DNA of 12,422 bases from LW40-45 sp048883105 (GCA_048883105.1 JBHLQY010000069.1:1-12422), one strand, 5' to 3'; positions 1-8,007 are shown, counted from the first letter of the stretch. The notes: a model not told the origin generated them from the letters alone. A program made the numbers and translations.

Positions 1-188
1 AACAAGCATCGCAAAATGGTTTAAAGAGAACAGGAAAAGATCCAAAAGGTTTAGCTGCGGCATGTATTTATATAGCATCTAAAGACGGTGCTATGCGTAA
101 AACCCAATCAAGGGTCGCGGAAATCGCAAAAATAACAGAAGTAACACTTCGTAGTAGAGCAAAACAAATTAGAGAAAAGCTAACATAA
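1..188 (+). CDS. tfb: Transcription initiation factor B (TFB/TFIIB), C-terminal end only
   Basis: This is the last 61 codons of a gene that starts before the window, read in frame from base 3 to a TAA at 186-188. TFB binds TBP on the TATA box and the BRE next to it and recruits archaeal RNA polymerase. What is visible is the second cyclin-like repeat. It has the typical GKDPKGLAAACIYIAS helix, then a helix-turn-helix (SRVAEIAKITEVTLRSRAKQ) of the kind that contacts the BRE in archaeal TFBs, and it ends in REKLT, close to where TFBs normally stop. The N-terminal zinc ribbon, B-reader and first cyclin repeat lie outside the window. The next gene is convergent, with its stop 43 bases away. The family call is secure from sequence pattern. 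Whether this is the main housekeeping TFB cannot be judged from the fragment. Confidence 0.93.
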   Translation, partial: QASQNGLKRTGKDPKGLAAACIYIASKDGAMRKTQSRVAEIAKITEVTLRSRAKQIREKLT

Positions 189-231
189 AATATTTATTCT
201 CTATTTTTATTTTTAAATTATCTATACTTAG

Positions 232-795
232 TTAATCTTCTTCTTGTTTCTGAAGCTCCAACGACCAATGGAGCCCAAGCGCACCAAAAACTAAGCCACT
301 CATCAAATAAAAGCAAACAACTCCAATAAAAAATAACCAAATAATACTAATGTAAAAGGGCCCAAGGCTAGAACTAAAAATTATATGTTGGAATGTTCTT
401 AATTTACCACCGATGTTAATGTCAGTTCGATTTAAAAAAGTTATATAACCCAATTTAACGTAAGAAAAAATTAGAATTAAAACCCCCAGCATAAGCATAT
501 TTTTAGCTCTGAGTTTATTATCTACAATTTTTTTCGAAGAAATTTTCAAAAAAAGAATTCCAACTATTAAAAAGAAAATAATGGATATTATGATAAAAAT
601 AAATAATAGAGTTCCCAATAGTGGAACGATAGTTGAATTGAAAATAAATTCCTGAAAAAGCATTTTCTTACCATACAAATTAATTGTTGTATTCATTAAT
701 AGATAAATATTAAATAACTCTATAGCTGAGAGAGTTATAAAAAGAATACCAAAAATTACAAGAACTTTCCTATATCCTTCTTCTAACCATACCAT
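232..795 (-). CDS. Four-helix membrane protein with an internal tandem duplication, function unknown
   Basis: I do not recognise this 187-residue family. Four hydrophobic helices are visible at about residues 11-34, 58-85, 99-121 and 144-172. The N-terminus is short and charged, and the tail (LQKQEED) is acidic and hydrophilic. There is no signal peptide and no catalytic motif. Residues 9-83 align without gaps to residues 97-171 at a constant offset of 88, with 23 identities in 75 positions, so the protein is two copies of a two-helix unit. In both copies the loop between the helices carries the pattern T-x-I-N-x-x-G-K-x-x-x-F-Q-x-x-I-F-x-S-x-x-x-P. The ATG at 793-795 is the first plausible start, and no good Shine-Dalgarno precedes it. 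The gene is convergent with TFB and divergent from the TFB-like gene, with 153 bases between the two starts. A small transporter, channel or membrane scaffold are all possible. Confidence 0.8.
   Translation of the reverse strand: MVWLEEGYRKVLVIFGILFITLSAIELFNIYLLMNTTINLYGKKMLFQEFIFNSTIVPLLGTLLFIFIIISIIFFLIVGILFLKISSKKIVDNKLRAKNMLMLGVLILIFSYVKLGYITFLNRTDINIGGKLRTFQHIIFSSSLGPFYISIIWLFFIGVVCFYLMSGLVFGALGLHWSLELQKQEED
283..507 (-). repeat. Protein-level repeat unit 2 of the duplicated membrane protein
   Basis: These bases encode residues 97-171, the second copy of the two-helix unit, joined to the first by a short basic linker (residues 84-96). About 31% of positions match unit 1 with no gap. 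Conservation is strongest in the loop between the helices rather than in the helices themselves, which argues against chance hydrophobic matching. Confidence 0.75.
547..771 (-). repeat. Protein-level repeat unit 1 of the duplicated membrane protein
   Basis: These bases encode residues 9-83: two transmembrane helices and the loop between them. The unit aligns ungapped with residues 97-171. Shared residues include G16/G104, N39/N127, G42/G130, F47-Q48/F135-Q136, F52/F140 and P58/P146. The similarity is at protein level, so the duplication is old. Confidence 0.75.
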
Positions 796-857
796 ATTTT
801 TTTACCACTTTTTTTTCTGAAATTAAAAATAAAATTAATAATTATAATTTGATCGAT

Positions 858-881
858 TTCTTATAAAAATTCTTATAGAAA
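858..881. repeat. Two adjacent 12-bp direct repeats in the divergent intergenic region
   Basis: TTCTTATAAAAA at 858-869 is followed directly by TTCTTATAGAAA at 870-881, with one mismatch. They lie between the divergent starts of the membrane protein and the TFB-like gene, about 70-90 bases upstream of the latter. The same core recurs at 1924-1935 before the first ATPase gene. The repeats could be a regulator-binding site or a TATA-type element. In DNA this AT-rich, chance is a real alternative. Confidence 0.3.
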
Positions 882-948
882 TTTTACTTTTATTGCAATT
901 GAAATTATAATAATTTATGAGAAAAAAATTTTTAAAAAGGCTTATTTT

Positions 949-1917
949 GTGAAAAAATTAAAAAGAGAAAATTCAAATAACGAATGCCCTCACACAAATA
1001 TTAAAAGGGAGGGGCGATTTTTTGTTTGTAAAGATTGTGGTTTAATTTTAGATGAAACTATTGAATTTGAAACGTTTATTAATAGTCAATATAAAGAATC
1101 GCAACAAGATTACGAAAGAAGTATTAGAATAAAGGATTCAAAAGCCCTACAACATCCAACGATCAAACAACAATATAACCGAATTTCTACTCTCGAAAAG
1201 TGGTATAGAGACTACGAAACAAGTTTTACAGAACAACGAAAAACGATTGAATTATTGAAGAATTATGGATTTAATATCGATCAAGTAAAATTTCAAGCAA
1301 TAAAAAAAAGATATCTTAAATTTAATAGAAAACACCGAAGAACATACCAAAACATGGTAATTATTTTTCTTGCAATCATATGGATGGAAATTAAAGAAAC
1401 TACTAATGTCCGTGTAGAACGATATATAGAAGTTTGCAACGAGTTAGGACATAAAATTAATAAAAAAATGCTTAACAACGCGATGCTAAAAGTAAAAAAG
1501 ACTGAGAAAATGTGGAAAAAATTAAAGACTAAAGCAGATATAGAAAAAGAAATAAAAGAAAAAATAAAAATCCTATTTCAAAAAAATTTAAATAACATTT
1601 CTTATGACAAAGTTAGATACTATATGCCTGATAAAGCTGAATATGATAAATTGAAGATTGATATGCAATTACTAGCTGATAACTTGCTTAAAAAGATCTC
1701 TTACGAAGAATTAAAAAATTTAAATTATAAAGCATTTACAGCTGGATTAATTTATTACATAGGACAAACTTTAGAAAAGGATAAACGGAAAATATTTACG
1801 CAAAGTCTTATTGAAGAGTCAACAAGTTTTTCAACAACTACAATAAGAAAAAAATTTCACATTTTAAAAGATATCTTAGGCGTTCCAGAAAGCCAAAATC
1901 ATTTAGTAATAAATTAA
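949..1917 (+). CDS. Divergent TFB/TFIIB-family protein (zinc ribbon plus two degenerate cyclin folds)
   Basis: This 322-residue protein has about the length and domain order of archaeal TFB. The N-terminal zinc ribbon has likely ligands C13, H15, C27 and C30 (CPH, then CKDCGLILDE), so one Cys is replaced by His as in eukaryotic TFIIB, but with C-x-H spacing. Residues 33-75 lack a recognisable TFB B-reader. Helical segments at about 77-187 and 205-312 match the two cyclin-like repeats. The second, containing KAFTAGLIYYIGQ then SLIEESTSFSTTTIRKKFHIL, parallels the BRE-reading helix-turn-helix of the TFB at 1-188. The protein is very lysine-rich. The GTG at 949 is the best start: the first internal ATG is at residue 135 and would lose the zinc ribbon. 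It is probably an alternative or specialised initiation factor. A TFIIB-like protein that no longer works with TBP is also possible. Fold assignment is fairly secure; the role is inferred. Confidence 0.75.
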   Translation: MKKLKRENSNNECPHTNIKREGRFFVCKDCGLILDETIEFETFINSQYKESQQDYERSIRIKDSKALQHPTIKQQYNRISTLEKWYRDYETSFTEQRKTIELLKNYGFNIDQVKFQAIKKRYLKFNRKHRRTYQNMVIIFLAIIWMEIKETTNVRVERYIEVCNELGHKINKKMLNNAMLKVKKTEKMWKKLKTKADIEKEIKEKIKILFQKNLNNISYDKVRYYMPDKAEYDKLKIDMQLLADNLLKKISYEELKNLNYKAFTAGLIYYIGQTLEKDKRKIFTQSLIEESTSFSTTTIRKKFHILKDILGVPESQNHLVIN

Positions 1918-1923
1918 CTCGTA

Positions 1924-1935
1924 TTTCTTATAAAA
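1924..1935. promoter_or_regulatory. TTTCTTATAAAA element, second copy, upstream of the first ATPase gene
   Basis: This 12-mer is identical to bases 857-868 upstream of the TFB-like gene. It starts 104 bases before the first ATPase start; the other copy starts 92 bases before the TFB-like GTG. A shared regulatory site is possible. It also sits just after the TFB-like stop, so a 3'-end role is possible too. Confidence 0.25.
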
Positions 1936-2027
1936 TATAATGATTAAATTGGAAAATAAATCATTATAAAGATTTAATACATTTAATAATTATTATTAGG
2001 TTTTTTTGAGTATATTAAAAAAACAAA

Positions 2028-4895
2028 ATGTCTCTAGCAAATTATTATAATAAACCGATAGATGAGTTATTAGCAAAATTTAATTCTGATTCTGAAAATG
2101 GACTGCAAACTTTTGAATTAGAAAGTCGTTACAGTGAATATGGATATAATGAACTCCCAAAAATTAAAAAATCTATATGGAGAGTATATTTAGCTCCAAT
2201 ATTTAATTTTTTAATAGTAATTTTAATAATCACTGGAGTCGTTGTTATCATTCTTGGAAGTCCTGAAAGCACAATAATCACTTTTACTGTTGTTGGTATG
2301 AACTCATTTACCGCAATAGTGCAACAATTCAGAGCGCAAAAAGCTTTAGAATCTCTAAGGCAAATTTCAGCTTTAAAAGCAACTGTAATAAGAGATAGAA
2401 AAAAGTTTGGGCAAGAAATACCAACTAGAGAACTTTTACCTGGAGATATTGTAATTTTAAATCAAGGCGCAAAAATTCCTGCAGACGGGCGAATTCTAGA
2501 ATCTATGAATCTAACCGTTGATGAAGCTCCTTTAACGGGTGAAAGTGAACCAGAAGAAAAAAATAATATGATTATTGAAAAACAAAATGTTCCTATTCAA
2601 GAGCAAAGCAATATGGTTTTCATGGGTACATATGTTTATACTGGGAGAGCCAAAATTTTAATAACAGGAACAGGCATTAATACAGAAATAGGAAAAATTT
2701 CAAACCAGCTAAATGAGATGGGAAGCATTGAGGATATCCCCTTGACTCACAAATTAAACAGATTAGGATATATCTTAGGGACAGTTGTTATTATTAACCT
2801 CATTATTCTCATTGCATATAAATTCTCGATTTTAATCATAAATGACCAATTTTATGGGGACTTTATTAGTGATGCTTTAGTAAGTGCAATCCTAAGAGCC
2901 ATGAACATCATGCCTATTAATTTACCAATTTTAACCACTCTCGTTCTCGTTACAGGTGTTCTAAATATGGCGCAAAATGGAGTAATTATTAAAAATCTAT
3001 CTGCAATTGAATCCTTAGGGCGTGTATCTGTAATATGCTCAGATAAAACGGGAACCATCACTAGAAATGAAATGACTGTTGAAAAATTTTGGATCAATAA
3101 TAATGAGTTTGAAGTTACTGGCTCAGGTTACGAAGCTAAAGGTGAGATCTTAAAAGAAATGAATCCAATAAGTTTGAATAATAATCCAACCTTTGAAATA
3201 TTTATTAAATCTATTGTTATAAACAATAACGCTAATCTTATATTTGAAGATGTAAAAGTTAAAGTTGGAGAAACAAGAGAAAAACCAGTTAGAAGAGCTT
3301 TAGGATCTCCAACGGAAGCCGCTTTATTAGTTCTAGCAGAAAAGGCTGGTTATATCCCACAAGACATTAAAAATAAATATGAAATAATGCATGAATATTC
3401 TTTTAGCTCTGAATTAAAAAGAATGACAACAGTATGTAATGTATTTGAAGAAAAATATGAAATCTTTTCTTTTTCTAAAGGAGCTCCAGAAAGAATTTTA
3501 AAGATATCCTCTGAAATTGAGATAAATGGCAAAATTGAGCCATTTAATGACAAAATGAAGGGAGAAATTTCAAGTCTAATACAAGATCGTGCTAATCAAG
3601 GATTTAGAACATTGGCCATTGGTTATAGAAAATTGGAAGAATTTGAGAAGCCAAAGAGAGAGAAAATTGAAGAGAACTTAATATTCTTAGGTTTTGTCTC
3701 TATTATGGATCCACCTCGAATTGGCGTTAAAGAAGCCGTTGATGAATGTCAATTTGCGGATATTAAAGTTATTATGATAACAGGCGATCATCCTGCTACA
3801 GCTAAAACTATTGCTGCAGAAATGGGAATTTTTAAAGAAGGAGATAAAGTAATTGAAGGGAAGGAAATTAAAAACCTTAGCCCCGATGAGTTTTATAAAG
3901 TATCTGTATTTGCAAGAGTTGCTCCTGCCGATAAGGAAGTAATTATTGAAAAATACCAAGCTCAAGATAGAGTTGTAGCAATGACGGGAGATGGTATAAA
4001 CGATTCTCTTGCCTTAAAAATGGCGAATTCAGGAGTAGCTATGGGCATAACAGGTACGGATGTAGCCAAAGAAACGGCAGATATGGTAATCTCGGACGAT
4101 AATTTCACTTCAATCGAGCAAGGCGTTAAAATCGGGAGAGGACTCTTTTCCAAAATTAGAACGATAATTTATTTCTTTATATGTCTAAATATTATGGAAG
4201 CTGTGATATTTTTTGGGTACGAATTTATACCTACTTTTGAGTTATTCAGTTCAGAATGGCAACATATCTATATTTTTGGAGTGGTTCATTCCCTCCCATC
4301 TCTAGCTTTAGTCATAGACAAGCATCCAAGAGATATTATGCAAGAACCTCCAAGAGATGAAGAAGAAATATTAAACAAAAATATGTGGAAAATGTTATTA
4401 TTACAAGCTTTTCTAATGGGGATAGGATTAATTATAGCAATTCAATTTACTCTTTGGGGTGTTATCCAATTAAACGGATGGAATTCAAACGAATATTTTT
4501 TACTTAGTTATATTCCAAAAGGCACTTCAGATAAGGAGCTAGTGGCTATGAAAGCAAGAACAATGTTCATAACTACGCTATATATTGTTGAAACAATGTT
4601 CATATGGACTTTTAGAAGACCTAACCAGTCAGCTGTTAAGAGTGTTAAGGAAGAAGATTTTGGTATTACTTTATTTATAATTTGTATAATTACATTATCT
4701 CTACATATTTTGGTTGTATGTTTCTCCTATCACTTTAATAACTTTGTAAATAATACTATTCGTTTTAACTTTCAATTGAATTTCATGTTTTTGAGCGCTA
4801 CAGATTGGTTACTTTGCATCTTATTTGCCACTCCTGGATTAATTGGAATTGAAATATTTAAATATTACGCCAGAAAAAAAGAAATAATTTTTTAA
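2028..4895 (+). CDS. P2-like P-type ATPase, first tandem copy, unusual ion site
   Basis: This is a 955-residue ATP-driven membrane pump with the ten-helix plan of P2 (Ca2+/Na+,K+-type) ATPases. In order it has a cation-ATPase N-terminal domain (about 5-45), helices 1-2, an actuator domain with TGES at 170-173, helices 3-4, the phosphorylated Asp D339 in CSDKTGTIT, a nucleotide domain with KGAPE (484-488), DPPR (561-564), TGD (585-587), the hinge TGDGIND (653-659), helices 5-10 and a SERCA-like end (YARKKEIIF). Catalysis should be intact. The transport site is not canonical. Helix 4 has PINLP (296-300) instead of PEGLP, and helix 6 has H754 where Ca2+ and Na+,K+ pumps have the key Asp. N721 and E724 in helix 5 and E855 in helix 8 are kept. 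The transported species therefore cannot be named. Its closest visible relative is the next gene. The start has no clear Shine-Dalgarno. Confidence 0.95.
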   Translation: MSLANYYNKPIDELLAKFNSDSENGLQTFELESRYSEYGYNELPKIKKSIWRVYLAPIFNFLIVILIITGVVVIILGSPESTIITFTVVGMNSFTAIVQQFRAQKALESLRQISALKATVIRDRKKFGQEIPTRELLPGDIVILNQGAKIPADGRILESMNLTVDEAPLTGESEPEEKNNMIIEKQNVPIQEQSNMVFMGTYVYTGRAKILITGTGINTEIGKISNQLNEMGSIEDIPLTHKLNRLGYILGTVVIINLIILIAYKFSILIINDQFYGDFISDALVSAILRAMNIMPINLPILTTLVLVTGVLNMAQNGVIIKNLSAIESLGRVSVICSDKTGTITRNEMTVEKFWINNNEFEVTGSGYEAKGEILKEMNPISLNNNPTFEIFIKSIVINNNANLIFEDVKVKVGETREKPVRRALGSPTEAALLVLAEKAGYIPQDIKNKYEIMHEYSFSSELKRMTTVCNVFEEKYEIFSFSKGAPERILKISSEIEINGKIEPFNDKMKGEISSLIQDRANQGFRTLAIGYRKLEEFEKPKREKIEENLIFLGFVSIMDPPRIGVKEAVDECQFADIKVIMITGDHPATAKTIAAEMGIFKEGDKVIEGKEIKNLSPDEFYKVSVFARVAPADKEVIIEKYQAQDRVVAMTGDGINDSLALKMANSGVAMGITGTDVAKETADMVISDDNFTSIEQGVKIGRGLFSKIRTIIYFFICLNIMEAVIFFGYEFIPTFELFSSEWQHIYIFGVVHSLPSLALVIDKHPRDIMQEPPRDEEEILNKNMWKMLLLQAFLMGIGLIIAIQFTLWGVIQLNGWNSNEYFLLSYIPKGTSDKELVAMKARTMFITTLYIVETMFIWTFRRPNQSAVKSVKEEDFGITLFIICIITLSLHILVVCFSYHFNNFVNNTIRFNFQLNFMFLSATDWLLCILFATPGLIGIEIFKYYARKKEIIF

Positions 4896-4898
4896 TAC

Positions 4899-4905
4899 TT
4901 TTTTT
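4899..4905 (+). terminator. T-tract just after the first ATPase stop
   Basis: A run of seven T at 4899-4905 follows four bases after the TAA, with another T-run overlapping the stop itself. Archaeal transcription often ends at such T-tracts without a hairpin. The gap to the next ATPase start is 123 bases, so separate transcription of the two copies is plausible. Confidence 0.35.
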
Positions 4906-5018
4906 ATAAAAATAGATTTTATTAAAAGAACAATTAAAAACAATTAATATTATTGTGTTATTATAAAAATTATATTTTTCAAAAATTTTAACATTAAATA
5001 TAATTATTTTATCTTATA

Positions 5019-7919
5019 ATGACAGTTAGGGAAGAAAGCCTCATAGAACAAAATTTTCATACCCTAGATCTAGAGGAGATCTATAAAAAAGTTAAAACTG
5101 ATCCAAAAAACGGTATAAGCGTTGAAGAAGCCGAATTAAGATTACAGCAATATGGTCCGAATGAAATTCCTAAGGTTTCAAAAGGATTTATCAAAATTTA
5201 TTTAGCGCCGTTATTTAATTGGTTGATTGTTATTTACCTCATTGGAGCTTTAATTCTATTCCTAGCTTGGTTCTTTGGAGAAGGCGGCAATATGACATTC
5301 ATTATTTTAACATTAGGTATAGTTTTTTTTAATTGTTTAATTGCTATATTCCAACAGTATCGTGCAACTAAAAAACTGAAAGCTCTTCGAGAACTCACAG
5401 CTCCTACTTCAACAGTAATTAGAGGAGGAGAGACAAAAGAAATTCCCACTAAACACATTGTACTTGGAGATTTATTATTCTTAAAACAAGGAGATAAAAT
5501 TCCGGCAGATGCGAGAATTATTCAATCTTCAAATTTAGAAGTTAATGAGGCCGCTTTAACTGGTGAAAGCGAATCTGTAATTAAATATCAAGAAGGCGAC
5601 GCATTAGAAGGAGCAAATATACCTATAGGAGACCGCAAAAACATGATCTATTATGGAACATATATTACGACTGGAAATGGAACAGCAATTACAACAGCCA
5701 CAGGTGGAAATACGGAAATAGGAAAAATTTCACGGGGCTTAGAAGAAGCTGGAACGAGTGAAATTCCTATAAGAAAAAAGATGAATAATTTTGGAAAATG
5801 GTTAGGATTATTAGTTATGCTATTTTGGTTTATAATTCTAATGTTAATATGGATTGGGAGCGGCTTTAAAAAGTTGGAAATAGTCAAAAGCCTTAACTCA
5901 GCCATGGATATTATGCCTATTAATATTCCACTCCTTGTTACCATTGTCTTATTAACTGGTGTTTTAGCTATGGCTCGTCATGGTGTAATTGTTCGAAATC
6001 TCGCATCAGTTGATAGTTTAGGGCGCGTAAGCGTAGTTTGTAGCGATAAAACAGGAACTTTAACAAAAAATCAAATGAGTATAGAATATATTTGGGTAAA
6101 TAATTCAACATTTAGGGTCACAGGTCGTGGATATGATCCAGATGGAGATATTTTTTTAATGACCGATCCTAAGAATCTTGTTATAGTAACTCACATCGAG
6201 GATTTTCCTGAATTAAAACAATTACTAATTTCTGGCTTTTTAAATAATAACTCTGCTCTTGTTAAGAACGAGGTTAAGACATCAGGTAAAATTATTAATA
6301 AATGGAGTGTTATAGGTTCTCCCACCGAAGGAGCCCTAATGGTTTTATTTCAAAAAGGTATGGGGGATTACATTATTGAAGATTATGAACAGATTAAAGA
6401 ATTTCCTTTTGATTCCTCTATAAAAAGGATGACTAAAGTTTTCAGAACAGATTCTAAGTATTATGCTTTTACTAAGGGCGCAAGCGAAATTTTGATTGAT
6501 TTATGCTCAAGAATTCTTATTAATAACCGAGAAGAATCATTTACACCCAAATTAAAAGAGAAATTAGAATTAAAAATAAATGAATTTGCGAACAAGGGCT
6601 ATCGAATATTAAGTTTATGTTATAAAAAAATGGACGAAATTCCTATTGACATTAATGAAAACAGGCAGTTATGTGAATCTGATTTAGTATATATTGGTTT
6701 TGTTACGATTTTGGATCCTCCACGAGAAGGGGTGAAAGAGTCAGTGGAGGAATGCCAAAATGCCGGTGTAAATGTTGTAATGATTACCGGCGATTCACCA
6801 ATAACTGCAAAAGCTATTGCCTCACAAATAGCTATAGTGCAAGATGAAAATGATTATACTGTTGAGGGTTACCAAATTAAAGATATTGAACATGAAGATT
6901 TTAATCTTATTAAAGTATTTGCTAGGGTTGCACCTGCAGATAAACAAATAATCGTAGAGAGATATCAAGACAATAAAAGAGTTGTTGCAATGACTGGCGA
7001 TGGAGTTAACGATGCTCTTGCATTAAATATGGCAGATGCGGGAGTGGCAATGGGCATACAAGGTACTGATGTTGCTAAAGAGGCCTCAGATATGGTAATT
7101 TCAGACGATTCTTTCAATTCGATTGTCAAGGGGATCCATCAAGGAAGGGGGATCTTTGCAAAAATTCGAGCAGTTGTTTTCTTTTATATATGTATAAATT
7201 TATTCGAAGGAATTGTTCAATTTATCTTAGCCGTAATCCTTGATTTACCATACTTTTTAAACGAAGAATTTTATTGGCAATGGATCTTTTTGTCAATAAC
7301 GCTTCACACGTTTCCTGGTTTGCTCCTCACATTCGATACAATATCTAACGATGTAATGGAGGAGAAACCGCGCGATTCAGAGGAAATTTTGTCAAAGAAT
7401 ATAATATATCTAATGCTTGTCTTTGGAGCATTACTTGCTATATGTATGCTTATTGTATATTTTACAGTTATTTCTGGACTTTATCCTATAACTTATAGCA
7501 ATACGCATTTTGGTGCGTTTAACGATGGATATCTTTATAGCTCAGAGACAACAGAAGAATTGACTCCTGGTATAGATTTACGTATTGCTAAAGCTCTTAC
7601 TATGCTTATGGTTACATTATTTTTCTGCGAATCATTTTTAATTCTTCAAATCAGGCGACCAAATAAATCTTTAAGAAAAAGCCTTAGAGAAGATTGGAGT
7701 AATAGAATACTTTACTTGATTGGCTTATTATTCGGATTATTCTTAGCGCTAATGTACATTCCTGGAGTTCAAGTCTGGCTTGCAATGAACGGGATTAACT
7801 TCATGTTTATGTATCTATCGCTTTTAGATTGGATTGTGTGTTTTGGGATTTCACTGATATGTATTTTAAATTTTGAGCTTGCAAAATTTATCGCCAGAAA
7901 AAGAGGAATTGTTTTCTAA
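5019..7919 (+). CDS. P2-like P-type ATPase, second tandem copy, unusual ion site
   Basis: This 966-residue pump is a paralogue of the preceding one. Landmarks are the N-terminal cation-ATPase domain (about 14-54), TGES at 181-184, phosphorylated D343 in CSDKTGTLT, KGAS at 486-489 in the nucleotide domain (the last motif residue is Ser, not Pro), DPPR 566-569, TGD 590-592, hinge TGDGVND 659-665, and a matching C-terminus (FIARKRGIVF). Helix 4 has PINIP (300-304) in place of PEGLP and helix 6 has H763 in place of the usual Asp, the same changes as in the first copy. N727 and E730 in helix 5 and E871 in helix 8 are kept. The loop between helices 7 and 8 (about 820-855) is longer and rich in Tyr, Ser and Glu. 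The shared changes indicate duplication after the site had altered. Pump class is secure; substrate is unknown. Confidence 0.95.
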   Translation: MTVREESLIEQNFHTLDLEEIYKKVKTDPKNGISVEEAELRLQQYGPNEIPKVSKGFIKIYLAPLFNWLIVIYLIGALILFLAWFFGEGGNMTFIILTLGIVFFNCLIAIFQQYRATKKLKALRELTAPTSTVIRGGETKEIPTKHIVLGDLLFLKQGDKIPADARIIQSSNLEVNEAALTGESESVIKYQEGDALEGANIPIGDRKNMIYYGTYITTGNGTAITTATGGNTEIGKISRGLEEAGTSEIPIRKKMNNFGKWLGLLVMLFWFIILMLIWIGSGFKKLEIVKSLNSAMDIMPINIPLLVTIVLLTGVLAMARHGVIVRNLASVDSLGRVSVVCSDKTGTLTKNQMSIEYIWVNNSTFRVTGRGYDPDGDIFLMTDPKNLVIVTHIEDFPELKQLLISGFLNNNSALVKNEVKTSGKIINKWSVIGSPTEGALMVLFQKGMGDYIIEDYEQIKEFPFDSSIKRMTKVFRTDSKYYAFTKGASEILIDLCSRILINNREESFTPKLKEKLELKINEFANKGYRILSLCYKKMDEIPIDINENRQLCESDLVYIGFVTILDPPREGVKESVEECQNAGVNVVMITGDSPITAKAIASQIAIVQDENDYTVEGYQIKDIEHEDFNLIKVFARVAPADKQIIVERYQDNKRVVAMTGDGVNDALALNMADAGVAMGIQGTDVAKEASDMVISDDSFNSIVKGIHQGRGIFAKIRAVVFFYICINLFEGIVQFILAVILDLPYFLNEEFYWQWIFLSITLHTFPGLLLTFDTISNDVMEEKPRDSEEILSKNIIYLMLVFGALLAICMLIVYFTVISGLYPITYSNTHFGAFNDGYLYSSETTEELTPGIDLRIAKALTMLMVTLFFCESFLILQIRRPNKSLRKSLREDWSNRILYLIGLLFGLFLALMYIPGVQVWLAMNGINFMFMYLSLLDWIVCFGISLICILNFELAKFIARKRGIVF

Positions 7920-8007
7920 TTTTCAAGTCTTGGAGTTGGAACTTGTATACTAAAACTGAACTTTAACTTGTTTATTACACTCCTCTTTTAGTCTTTTCGT
8001 AATAGAA

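Noticed and set aside
1351..1356. Internal ATG (residue 135) as an alternative start of the TFB-like gene
   Set aside because: It would remove the zinc ribbon and half of the first cyclin-like repeat, both of which show family patterns. The GTG at 949 keeps the expected TFB length.
1293..1478. 61-residue minus-strand frame inside the TFB-like gene
   Set aside because: It lies wholly within a well-supported coding region on the other strand, and its sequence is a low-complexity shadow with no domain pattern.
2852..4153. Several minus-strand frames of 63-92 residues inside the first ATPase gene
   Set aside because: They are antisense shadows of a clear P-type ATPase with conserved motifs throughout, and none resembles a known protein.
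5234..5944. Minus-strand frames of 74 and 97 residues inside the second ATPase gene
   Set aside because: They are antisense shadows of conserved actuator-domain and helix 3-4 coding sequence.
2028..7919. Reading the ATPases as P4-type lipid flippases because of the PISL-like helix 4
   Set aside because: The actuator motif is TGES, whereas P4 flippases have DGET. The N-terminal cation-ATPase domain, helix 5 N-x-x-E, helix 8 Glu and SERCA-like C-terminus all point to P2-type ancestry.
7921..7960. CAAGT/ACTTG inverted repeat after the second ATPase as a hairpin terminator or riboswitch
   Set aside because: The stem is only five base pairs with a long loop and no adjacent T-run. It is noted in the gap entry but is too weak to call.
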